DNA of 44,935 nucleotides from a virus. This document shows, piece by piece, positions 7,949 to 13,065 of the stretch. The translations under genes were made by a program, and so were the position numbers. The DNA is taken from positions 1 through 44,935 of the IMG/VR virus record IMGVR_UViG_3300035099_000380; one strand, 5' to 3'. The notes below the pieces were generated by a model. It worked only from the letters and a program-made list of their open reading frames with translations. It had not been told where the DNA came from and made no database searches. How positions within the stretch are numbered: position 1 is the first letter of the stretch; each line of letters opens with the position of its first letter.

Positions 7949-8155
7949 GTGGAATTTAAGTTGGCAACAACTAAGGGGAAAAAGGCCGAAAAGAAGGCTA
8001 TCCTCGGAAGGTATTACATCACCTTCAATTTCGGTAACTCCGAGGAAGGTGAGAAGTTAGCGCAGACCTTCAAAGGACTCACCGCTTCAATCGGTGGCGC
8101 TGAGAAGGTTGTTGAGCTGGTTGTTGCAGAGGCAAGGAAGCAAAAGAAATTATAA
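7949..8155 (+). CDS. Small basic early protein, first gene after P1
   Basis: The product has 68 residues and starts at GTG 7949, preceded by GGAGGTG at a good distance. An ATG in the same frame at 7913 overlaps the P1 -10 box and would not be in the transcript. The N-terminal 20 residues are lysine-rich (KGKKAEKKA); a beta-type segment follows (GRYYITFNFGNSEEG), then a helical C-terminus (EKVVELVVAEARKQ). The family is not recognised. As a single-gene transcript ended by its own terminator, and placed next to the operators, it could be an early regulator or host-takeover protein; that is inference. Confidence 0.75.
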   Translation: MEFKLATTKGKKAEKKAILGRYYITFNFGNSEEGEKLAQTFKGLTASIGGAEKVVELVVAEARKQKKL

Positions 8156-8172
8156 TATTTGCCTCTGCACAA

Positions 8173-8206
8173 AGAGGGTGGTGAGTAATCATCACCCTCT
8201 TTTTTT
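8173..8206 (+). terminator. Intrinsic terminator after the first early gene
   Basis: A 12-bp stem, AGAGGGTGGTGA against TCATCACCCTCT with one G-T pair, has loop GTAA and is followed directly by six or more T. It closes the short P1 transcript before the repeat-rich region. Confidence 0.9.
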
Positions 8207-8222
8207 GCCTTGCTTTGTCAAC

Positions 8223-8265
8223 TCATCCCTCATCATCCCTCATCATCCCTCATCATCCCTCATCA
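8223..8265. repeat. Tandem decamer array CATCATCCCT
   Basis: Three perfect 10-bp units (8231-8260) with partial units on each side. The period is close to one helical turn, so bound proteins or bends would sit on the same face. There are no spacers, so it is not a CRISPR. Confidence 0.9.
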
Positions 8266-8348
8266 TTTCATTCAGCACTCATGCTCATACCATGAACAGC
8301 ACTCATTATCATCATTTGTCAATAATATCACATCATTTTAGAATAGTC

Positions 8349-8380
8349 ATCATGCGTCATCATGCGTCATCACTCGTCAT
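8349..8380. repeat. Second decamer array CATGCGTCAT
   Basis: Two perfect copies (8351-8360, 8361-8370) and one variant, CACTCGTCAT (8371-8380). The array is framed by GAATAG on both sides. It shares the CATCAT theme and 10-bp period of the first array. Confidence 0.85.
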
Positions 8381-8463
8381 GAATAGTAGTAATTGAGGTA
8401 AAATGGGGAATGATTGAGCAGTCATCATTTATCATCATCATCATTATCATAATGCATACCTAT

Positions 8464-8628
8464 ATGGGCTATGTTTTTGATAGGAAAATTGCTCAGTCCA
8501 TATATAGAGGATATACATATTTTATATATAATTTAATATATTTATTATTTTTTTTTTTTTTATAAAAATATATATATATACATCCCTACTATACATTGCT
8601 CAATTTTTCATTAAAAAACATAGCCCAT
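8464..8628. repeat. 15-bp inverted repeat flanking the AT-rich core
   Basis: ATGGGCTATGTTTTT at 8464-8478 is the exact reverse complement of 8614-8628, and the similarity continues inward through A/T runs to the two inverted ATTGAGCA-type motifs. The 135 bp between the arms is nearly all A and T, including T14 at 8548-8561. Confidence 0.85.
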
Positions 8629-8670
8629 GTCCATATATGTTATAATGATGATGATGATATTGACAAAATG

Positions 8671-8716
8671 AATGAATATATGCCATACTACTGCAACATA
8701 AATGAATATATGCCAT
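8671..8716. repeat. Two 16-bp iterons
   Basis: AATGAATATATGCCAT occurs at 8671-8686 and 8701-8716, starts 30 bp apart (about three helical turns). A short palindrome, GATAA-CGA-TTATC, follows near 8727-8740. These could be binding sites for an origin-recognition protein. Confidence 0.85.
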
Positions 8717-8817
8717 GTATTCAACAGATAACGATTATCACCTGCAACATCTGTAAAGAATGATAAGTGAAAGCAATGGGGTGATAATGGCTTTCATGAT
8801 TAAGGAGGTGAAAAGAA

Positions 8818-9198
8818 ATGAGTTTTTATAGAAGGGCTGTAGAGATGGTAGAGACATCAGGGATGGCTATTATAGTTCCATCGAGTGCAAGGTATGGATA
8901 TATAGCCATAAGAGAAGAGCTGAGACAGAAAGGATTAAATAGTATAATTCATGCCTCTATTTCAGATGGAAAGATATATATATGGACAGAATGGAAGTTC
9001 CCATTAAAGAGATTAAGTGAGGAGATGAAGGAGGTTATGGATAGAGAGGCAATTAGGATGAGCTATTGGGAAGATTTAGCTGAAGAGAAGAAGAGAATGC
9101 TTTGTAAAGGTGTTCAGCCCTCTCTGGAAATAAAAGAGTGGATAAAGGAAAGATTGGAAGCTGTTAAAGATGATAGCTTTTGTAAAAGAGGAAAGTAA
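8818..9198 (+). CDS. Hypothetical early protein, 126 residues
   Basis: Starts at ATG 8818 behind a near-ideal AAGGAGGTG ribosome site. The N-terminal half has an alpha/beta pattern (SGMAIIVPSSARYGYIAIRE, then HASISDGKIYIWTEWKF) that could be a small DNA- or RNA-binding fold. The C-terminal half is charged helix (KRLSEEMKEVMDREAIR). The family is not recognised. It is the first gene after the origin-like region and begins a tight run of small genes, so an early replication-linked or host-interaction role is possible but unproven. Confidence 0.7.
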   Translation: MSFYRRAVEMVETSGMAIIVPSSARYGYIAIREELRQKGLNSIIHASISDGKIYIWTEWKFPLKRLSEEMKEVMDREAIRMSYWEDLAEEKKRMLCKGVQPSLEIKEWIKERLEAVKDDSFCKRGK

Positions 9199-9212
9199 AA
9201 AGGAGGTCATGG

Positions 9213-9404
9213 ATGGAAGTAAAGATTAGTAATGATACTATCGTTTGCATAGACCCTCATTTCAACATCCAGCATCCTATTCTCATAGCTCAGCGAGCTG
9301 ACCAAGTTGCTCTTTCATTAGAGGAATTCGATGAATTGTGTGTTGTAGTTAATGAATGTTTAGAAACAGCTACTGTTAAAGGGAGGAAAAAACATGGTAA
9401 GTAG
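9213..9404 (+). CDS. Hypothetical small early protein, 63 residues
   Basis: Starts at ATG 9213 after AAAAGGAGG. The sequence suggests a short beta pair (MEVKISNDTIVCIDP) followed by a helix (LSLEEFDELCVVVNECLE) and a basic tail (KGRKKHGK). There is no membrane segment. The end overlaps the start of the next gene by 11 bases, implying coupled translation. The family is not recognised. Confidence 0.65.
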   Translation: MEVKISNDTIVCIDPHFNIQHPILIAQRADQVALSLEEFDELCVVVNECLETATVKGRKKHGK

Positions 9405-9591
9405 GGAAACATCCTGGTTAAGGCAATGTTGTTTAACTATTTTACTCTTCATATTACTTTTTCCTGTCCTCTTATATCCTCTATATGCTTGGGGCGATTG
9501 CTCCACCATTACAATTTGGGATGGAGAGAGGTATATTCACTGCATCCAGTGCTGTGATGAGGATGGGAATTGCAACATTTTTTGCAACTGA
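9394..9591 (+). CDS. Small secreted cysteine-rich protein
   Basis: The product has 65 residues. An N-terminal hydrophobic segment (residues about 13-33, LTILLFILLFPVLLYPLYA) is followed by a short exported domain with seven cysteines (positions 36, 50, 53, 54, 59 and 64 among them) around a WDGERY core. Cysteine-dense exported peptides are usually held by disulfides in the periplasm. There is no lipobox. An early secreted protein from a phage suggests envelope modification or superinfection exclusion; this is inferred from timing and signal peptide only. TGATG overlap couples it to the next gene. Confidence 0.65.
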   Translation: MVSRETSWLRQCCLTILLFILLFPVLLYPLYAWGDCSTITIWDGERYIHCIQCCDEDGNCNIFCN

Positions 9592-9854
9592 TGAAGAACT
9601 GCATGGATTGTTTCTGGATGAGAGGGAAGATCCCTGTTGTTAGAGGGGAGTTAAAATTCATTCATTTCACATGTTCTTGCCAAAAAGGATATTTTGGCAA
9701 AAAAAAGCCATTTCATTGGGGCTTTCAGCAGGCTTATAGAAAACACCCATTTTCATTATGGGAAGAAGCCAATCATTGCACTGATTTTCTAAGATGGGAA
9801 GATACTGAAGAAGGAAAAAGATTTCTTGATTTTTTAACTAAGAATGAATCTTAA
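9591..9854 (+). CDS. Hypothetical small protein with aromatic and Cys residues
   Basis: The product has 87 residues if translation starts at ATG 9591, which overlaps the previous stop (TGATG). An earlier ATG at 9570 and a later one are possible, since no strong ribosome site separates them. It is rich in F, W, C, H and K (FTCSCQKGYFGKKKPFHWGF; then LWEEANHCTDFLRWED). CSC and C/H groups could hold a metal, but spacing does not match a standard zinc ribbon. The end overlaps the next gene by 11 bases. The family is not recognised. Confidence 0.55.
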   Translation: MKNCMDCFWMRGKIPVVRGELKFIHFTCSCQKGYFGKKKPFHWGFQQAYRKHPFSLWEEANHCTDFLRWEDTEEGKRFLDFLTKNES

Positions 9855-10191
9855 TAAACTTAACCTAATCTGGTGGTTTTTAAATAAGGACGATCCATCT
9901 CCTCCTTTCTCCAAGTGGAGGGATAAACCAGAGTGGATGAGACACTTATTATGGTATGTCAGGAATCCTCTTCATAACTTTACCTTTTATGTTATAGGGA
10001 TGGCAGATAAGCTATATAATAGATGGCCGAATAAAGTATTTAATCCAGCAACTCCTTGTTATAAATGGAATATTATTCTTCCATTCATTAGTTATAAAGG
10101 GAAAAAGGTAAAATGGTATATCGGATGGAGGGAGAGGGGAAACTTTGGAATTAAATTAAACTGGCGCTCATGTAATGAGCAGAAGGAATAA
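9844..10191 (+). CDS. Conserved-type phage protein with RNPLHNFTFYVIG motif
   Basis: The product has 115 residues. The central motif 'RNPLHNFTFYVIGMADK' and the C-terminal 'GWRERGNFGIKLNWR' match a pattern I recall from small uncharacterised phage and prophage proteins, usually as a single domain of this length. It is rich in W, Y and N with no clean membrane helix or catalytic set, so function is unknown. It is the last gene before the P2 operator cluster and ends the first early gene run. Confidence 0.7.
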   Translation: MNLNKLNLIWWFLNKDDPSPPFSKWRDKPEWMRHLLWYVRNPLHNFTFYVIGMADKLYNRWPNKVFNPATPCYKWNIILPFISYKGKKVKWYIGWRERGNFGIKLNWRSCNEQKE

Positions 10192-10213
10192 AATGTATTG
10201 CCCAGGGATAAAA

Positions 10214-10242
10214 TATATTGTAAAGCATACTTATACAATATA
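10214..10242. promoter_or_regulatory. Extra operator-like inverted repeat upstream of P2
   Basis: TATATTGTA (10214-10222) and TACAATATA (10234-10242) are perfect 9-bp inverted arms, 11 bp apart. They carry the same ACAATAT core as the P1 and P2 operators, about 85 bp upstream of P2, so they may be a distal site for cooperative binding or looping. Confidence 0.55.
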
Positions 10243-10293
10243 AGGGTCAATAAATAAAAATTTTTATATAAAAATTAAAAAAATTTAACTAAA

Positions 10294-10371
10294 ACACAAA
10301 ATATTGTATTCGACATTCCGCACTTATACAATATTTTGTGTCTTGACAACATTGAACATTTTGTTTTAAAA
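10294..10371 (+). promoter_or_regulatory. Rightward promoter P2 with paired operators
   Basis: TTGACA at 10343-10348, a 17-bp spacer and TTAAAA at 10366-10371 repeat the exact geometry of P1. The operators ACACAAAATATTGTAT (10294-10309) and its perfect reverse complement (10326-10341) face each other 16 bp apart. The right one ends one base before the -35 box. The block ACAATATTTTGTRTCTTGACA is shared with P1. It should drive the gene at 10411 and, past a terminator, the main early run. Confidence 0.8.
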
Positions 10372-10410
10372 TTTATCATAACACTATATCATTTGGGAGG
10401 AGGTGAAAAA

Positions 10411-10593
10411 ATGATGGAGTTTAAAGAATTGTCGGAGAAAATCAATTCTCCGACACTGCAGAGAGATCTGCAGTATTTGAACGATACAGGGGATTACCCC
10501 GGTGGGTATTCCCTGGAAGAGATCTCTCTCATGCAAGAGTATCTTGCAGAGAGAGAGAACAGCCGAGACAGGGGGAAAAAAGATGAGGCCTAA
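10411..10593 (+). CDS. Small acidic protein, first gene after P2
   Basis: The product has 60 residues, starting at ATG 10411 behind GGAGGAGGTG. It is charged and helical with no cysteine (EFKELSEKINSPTLQRDLQ; SLEEISLMQEYLAERENSR). Its stop codon TAA lies in the loop of a terminator hairpin, so this gene can form its own short transcript, like the first gene after P1. The parallel suggests a regulatory or immediate-early role; no known family is recognised. Confidence 0.7.
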   Translation: MMEFKELSEKINSPTLQRDLQYLNDTGDYPGGYSLEEISLMQEYLAERENSRDRGKKDEA

Positions 10594-10610
10594 AGGTCTC
10601 ATCTTTTTTT
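10581..10610 (+). terminator. Intrinsic terminator overlapping the end of the P2 first gene
   Basis: Stem AGATGAGGCC with GGTCTCATCT (one G-T pair), loop TAAA, then seven T. The loop includes the stop codon, so a ribosome at the stop would cover the hairpin and could let polymerase pass. The reverse strand also shows a T-run, so it may act both ways. Confidence 0.85.
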
Positions 10611-10648
10611 GCTATTTCAAAGAAGATGAAGAAAAGGAGGAGGGACAA

Positions 10649-10831
10649 ATGACAAAAAATGTCCTAGAGTGTCTGGGGAAGGATGCATGTGCGAAAGCGT
10701 GCCTCATTTATGCAACAAATCTCGCAGAGTTTCTGAAAACATGTTTTCCAGATGATGCGTGGATGGAAATGTTACAGAAGCATCTGGAAGCAACAGAGAT
10801 CTATGTAGAAGACAACTTACTTGGGAGGTGA
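10649..10831 (+). CDS. Small helical protein A, paralogue of the next gene
   Basis: The product has 60 residues and starts at ATG 10649 after AAGGAGGAGGG. The segment 'LAEFLKTCFPDDAWMEMLQK' matches the next gene ('LLALIRAYFPITEWMDVLQN'): shared F-P, W-M-(E/D), L-Q and hydrophobic positions. Both are thus likely products of a local duplication. It is helical, has three cysteines and is of unknown function. Its stop is only 2 bases before the next start, and the two products may form a heteromer. Confidence 0.65.
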   Translation: MTKNVLECLGKDACAKACLIYATNLAEFLKTCFPDDAWMEMLQKHLEATEIYVEDNLLGR

Positions 10832-10833
10832 AA

Positions 10834-11121
10834 ATGCTTAAACAAGACCCTAAATTAAGTGCTATAGGCACCTACAAACAAAACTTTGACAAGGTTGTAT
10901 CAAAGCTTGAGGAGGGAGACGCGATAGGGGCGTATGAGGAGGTTGTACGGATGTACATCTCTACACTCCTAGCCCTCATAAGAGCCTACTTCCCCATAAC
11001 CGAGTGGATGGACGTGTTGCAAAACCAGGTGATGGGAGTGTATGAAAAGGCAAAACAATTGCTGTCTGCAGCAAAAATAGCTGAGGAGGCGAAGAAGAAA
11101 GATGAAAAGAATGTCAGATGA
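10834..11121 (+). CDS. Small helical protein B, paralogue of the previous gene
   Basis: The product has 95 residues, starting at ATG 10834 after GGGAGGTG. The first 40 residues (KQNFDKVVSKLEEGDAIGAY) are helical, then comes the shared core 'LLALIRAYFPITEWMDVLQN', and a lysine-rich C-terminal helix (KIAEEAKKKDEKN). Compared with its 60-residue neighbour it has an extra N-terminal helix. The end overlaps the next gene by 20 bases. Function unknown; a small coiled assembly factor or anti-host protein is possible. Confidence 0.65.
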   Translation: MLKQDPKLSAIGTYKQNFDKVVSKLEEGDAIGAYEEVVRMYISTLLALIRAYFPITEWMDVLQNQVMGVYEKAKQLLSAAKIAEEAKKKDEKNVR

Positions 11122-11503
11122 AGAACTCCTAAATCTTCTCAGCAATCCCAAGGACGTTGAGAAGATAATCTCTGCTCTTCGTAAGCGAAAAGCATCATCG
11201 AAAGCAGAGAAGGTAGAGAAACATACTTCTAAAAGATCTCTCTCAGAAAAAGAAATCCCCATTCTCCACGTATATACCTGCAAAACTTGCGGACATATTT
11301 TCCAAAGAACTCACCTTGTAAAGGTGATAGGAAGGGAAGATGATTTTCCTCCTCTTACTAAACCTGTTAACTTAACAACCAACCGCTGTTATGCTTGCTT
11401 CGAGCGTTTAATGAATTTACCGAAGGAAACATTAGTAAAAAGAATCACAGGTGAGAGATACACACCCGATTGCCAAATTGTTGCCAATGAAAGAGAAGAA
11501 TAG
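11102..11503 (+). CDS. Zinc-ribbon protein, 133 residues
   Basis: An N-terminal charged helix (SDEELLNLLSNPKDVEKIIS) and a basic linker (RKRKASSKAEKVEKHTSKR) lead to two cysteine knuckles, CKTCGH near residue 59 and CYAC near residue 97. The 35-residue gap fits one zinc ribbon. The basic linker suggests nucleic-acid or polymerase contact. It could be a transcription-modifying protein, but no known family is recognised. It overlaps the previous gene and ends just before the next ATG. An alternative start, ATG 11111, would shorten it by three residues. Confidence 0.65.
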   Translation: MKRMSDEELLNLLSNPKDVEKIISALRKRKASSKAEKVEKHTSKRSLSEKEIPILHVYTCKTCGHIFQRTHLVKVIGREDDFPPLTKPVNLTTNRCYACFERLMNLPKETLVKRITGERYTPDCQIVANEREE

Positions 11504-11866
11504 ATGAGATGTCTTATCTGCAACAGCAACATCTTTGAAATCTCTCTCCTTACCACAGGAGAAATAGAAAAAGGGGAGGATGAGAGTGTTTCATACTCCT
11601 CACCTTCTCCTCCCATTGTTGACACCATTTTCTGCAACAGATGTCATGTTCTTTATTATTGTAAAGAACGAGGGTGGTTTATCAGTAATTATGAATATAC
11701 CACCCTCAAATGGGATGAGGAGAATGGACTTATTTTTAAAACAGCTGGAAGCCCTAGCCTCCCAAACCGCCTCCTTCTTAAAAGGGCTTCCAGCGCTTCA
11801 TTAGCAAGACTCATCAAGAAGTCTTTAACGCAAGAAGAACTTGATGAGTTGTTAAAAAGGATGTAG
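11504..11866 (+). CDS. Zinc-ribbon protein, 120 residues
   Basis: The N-terminus has CLIC at residues 3-6 and CNRC near residues 44-47, enclosing an acidic, serine-rich loop (EKGEDESVSYSSPSPP). These would coordinate one zinc. A beta part (YYCKERGWFISNYEYTTLKW) and a helical C-terminus (LIKKSLTQEELDELLKRM) follow. It directly abuts the previous zinc-ribbon gene, and the pair may act together. There is no catalytic motif and the family is not recognised. Confidence 0.65.
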   Translation: MRCLICNSNIFEISLLTTGEIEKGEDESVSYSSPSPPIVDTIFCNRCHVLYYCKERGWFISNYEYTTLKWDEENGLIFKTAGSPSLPNRLLLKRASSASLARLIKKSLTQEELDELLKRM

Positions 11867-11867
11867 A

Positions 11868-12077
11868 ATGTTAGGTATTAGAGGATTCACTTATAAGAAA
11901 GATCTAAAGAAAATCATTGGAAAACCACTTTCTCCTTATATTGTAGAAACAAGTATATTCGGGAACGAGTATAAGGAGAATGGGAGCAACCTCGTGGTAG
12001 GTCCTGATGTATACCGAAGCAGGAAGTGGTATGCTAAGATTACTTGCCGAGATGGTATGGTAATTAAGGTAGAGTGA
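11868..12077 (+). CDS. Hypothetical small protein, 69 residues
   Basis: Starts 1 base after the preceding stop, with AAAAAGGATG just upstream as ribosome site. The sequence is basic and mixed alpha/beta (YKKDLKKIIGKPLSPYIVET; then VGPDVYRSRKWYAKITCRDG), ending in a strand (MVIKVE). It resembles a small beta-barrel or SH3-like fold in strand pattern only. The family is not recognised. Confidence 0.55.
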   Translation: MLGIRGFTYKKDLKKIIGKPLSPYIVETSIFGNEYKENGSNLVVGPDVYRSRKWYAKITCRDGMVIKVE

Positions 12078-12094
12078 AGAAAAAGGAGGAAATA

Positions 12095-12202
12095 ATGGAT
12101 ATTGAGAGATGCCTTGACATGATTCATAGCATCTTAGAACAACGCCTGCAACCTGAACCTGATGAAGATGAGGAAGATGAGGAAGATAAAGAAGATGAGT
12201 AA
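12095..12202 (+). CDS. 35-residue peptide with polyacidic tail
   Basis: Starts at ATG 12095 behind AAAAAGGAGG. The first 18 residues form a likely amphipathic helix (MDIERCLDMIHSILEQRL). The last 15 contain 13 D or E, giving a strongly negative tail. Small acidic phage proteins can mimic DNA or bind basic host proteins; here that is only a suggestion. The stop overlaps the start of the next gene. Confidence 0.6.
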   Translation: MDIERCLDMIHSILEQRLQPEPDEDEEDEEDKEDE

Positions 12203-12461
12203 GTTTGACAGGTTCATAAGTTACTTTCTTGTAGCCTTGCTTTTTACAGCTTGCGGATATTACTGGAGAATGATTCACGAAAGACAAATTGAGCAATACT
12301 ATGAGTCTCAAGCAGAGCAAGACTTATCAACCTTGGAGCAAGAATTCCATTCCGCATTGGAACATCCGTCGACATTCAAAATATTTCAAGGGCAATTTGA
12401 GGTATATCCTGTCAAGCCTGTAGATAAAAAGAGATTTCATTATAAGAAAATACAAAAATGA
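12195..12461 (+). CDS. Small membrane-anchored protein, 88 residues
   Basis: ATG 12195 is preferred because it lies within the end of the upstream small gene and begins a clean N-terminal segment; a longer frame from 12162 would be an overlap artefact. Residues about 7-22 (FISYFLVALLFTACGY) form one hydrophobic helix or a lipoprotein-like leader, since FTAC loosely fits a lipobox. The rest is a charged, Q/E-rich exported or cytoplasmic domain (IEQYYESQAEQDLSTLEQEF). Role unknown; an early membrane protein may alter the host envelope. Confidence 0.55.
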   Translation: MSKFDRFISYFLVALLFTACGYYWRMIHERQIEQYYESQAEQDLSTLEQEFHSALEHPSTFKIFQGQFEVYPVKPVDKKRFHYKKIQK

Positions 12462-12468
12462 GCGTCAT

Positions 12469-12543
12469 ATGAAAATAATTGTCCTTTTGATTATTCTACT
12501 TCTTATCTGGTATGCACACGATGACGCAAAGTATGGCTCGTAA
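12469..12543 (+). CDS. 24-residue single-span membrane peptide
   Basis: ATG 12469 to TAA 12543. Residues 1-15 are MKIIVLLIILLLIWY, then AHDDAKYGS. It has one hydrophobic helix and a short charged end. Its ribosome site is weak and it follows the previous gene closely, so coupling is likely. Small phage hydrophobic peptides are often membrane modulators, but this is not shown. Confidence 0.4.
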   Translation: MKIIVLLIILLLIWYAHDDAKYGS

Positions 12544-12599
12544 TAAAATTTCTAAATTTACCCAAATATAAAAAACCAGAGCACGAAAGGAGGTGATGA

Positions 12600-12641
12600 A
12601 TGAGGGTTCTTCCAGACGGCATCCGCCCAGAGAGGAGGTGA
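12600..12641 (+). CDS. 13-residue micro-ORF whose end is the next gene's ribosome site
   Basis: ATG 12600 follows AAAGGAGGTGATGA. The peptide is MRVLPDGIRPERR. Its last codons AGG AGG TGA form the ribosome site for the gene at 12649. A ribosome stalling on the tandem rare arginine codons, or terminating there, would control access to that site. Translation is likely, and a leader-peptide role is inferred. Confidence 0.45.
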   Translation: MRVLPDGIRPERR

Positions 12642-12648
12642 AGAAGAA

Positions 12649-13008
12649 ATGGTAGAGGAAAAGATGAATTATACAAAAACATACAAGACCGAGGAAGGGG
12701 AGAATGTCGAAGAACCAGGGCAGGTAATAATATCCGTTCCTGAAAACCTGCAAGAGGCTTGCCGAGTAGATGGAGAGGACGTAGTCTTCTCGCTGTATCT
12801 ACAACAGAGAAAAATCAAGGCTCAGGCTATTTGCAGGTCATGTGATACTCCTGAGCAGGCTCAAGAAGCCATAAACAATTGGGTTCCTGGCGTAGCAAGG
12901 AGAGCAGCAGGAGTAGGAGGAGTGTCGAAGAAAGCTCTTCTCAATGCCCTTAAAGAGATGGCTCCTGACAAGCTCGGCGAAATTCTTAAGCTTGCGGGTG
13001 TGAAGTAA
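12649..13008 (+). CDS. Hypothetical early protein, 119 residues
   Basis: Starts at ATG 12649 with GAGGAGGTG about 8 bases upstream. The beta-rich N-terminal part (PGQVIISVPENLQEACRVDG; VVFSLYLQQRKIKAQAICR) is followed by a helical, alanine-rich C-terminus (ARRAAGVGGVSKKALLNALK; APDKLGEILKLAG). It is moderately basic at the end. The gene ends just before a perfect 14-bp hairpin that precedes the nuclease gene. Its neighbours are recombination proteins, so a DNA-binding accessory role is possible. The family is not recognised. Confidence 0.65.
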   Translation: MVEEKMNYTKTYKTEEGENVEEPGQVIISVPENLQEACRVDGEDVVFSLYLQQRKIKAQAICRSCDTPEQAQEAINNWVPGVARRAAGVGGVSKKALLNALKEMAPDKLGEILKLAGVK

Positions 13009-13020
13009 ACAATAATCAAA

Positions 13021-13054
13021 AGAGACTGGTAGGAACTAAATCCTACCAGTCTCT
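13021..13054 (+). promoter_or_regulatory. Perfect 14-bp hairpin directly before the nuclease ribosome site
   Basis: AGAGACTGGTAGGA (13021-13034) pairs fully with 13041-13054 around a 6-base loop. No T-run follows; instead AAAGGAGG begins at once. It is therefore not a classic terminator. It could be an mRNA 3'-end stabiliser, an RNase III site, or a structure that tunes translation of the next gene. Confidence 0.7.
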
Positions 13055-13065
13055 AAAGGAGGAAG

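Larger units (their letters stand above)
8207..8786. other. Candidate replication origin: gene-free, repeat-rich, AT-rich core
   Basis: About 580 bp with no supported gene. In order it holds two decamer arrays (8223-8265 and 8349-8380), many ATC/GAT triplet runs, ATTGAGCA-type motifs at 8413-8420, 8488-8495 and 8595-8604 (the last two inverted), and a 15-bp perfect inverted repeat (8464-8478 with 8614-8628). That repeat flanks an almost pure A+T core with a 14-T run at 8548-8561. Two 16-bp iterons follow at 8671 and 8701. Iterons plus an easily melted core between divergent units is the classic form of a theta origin. No DnaA boxes were identified. Confidence 0.6.

Noticed and set aside
8223-8380. 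Short regular repeats that might be a CRISPR array
   Set aside because: Units are 10 bp, head to tail, with no unique spacers and no cas genes. The Cas4-like nuclease is in a recombination module, not beside repeats.
8094-8396. Open frame on the plus strand across the terminator and decamer array
   Set aside because: It overlaps the first early gene in another frame, crosses an intrinsic terminator and is made of repeat-derived H/S/I residues; no ribosome site.
8787-8831. 14-codon micro-ORF overlapping the start of the 8818 gene
   Set aside because: It has a passable GGGGTG site, but the main gene's own ideal site lies inside it, and no further support exists.
12162-12194. Longer N-terminus for the 12195 membrane protein (MKMRKMRKIKK)
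   Set aside because: These codons lie in the polyacidic gene's tail in another frame and lack a ribosome site.
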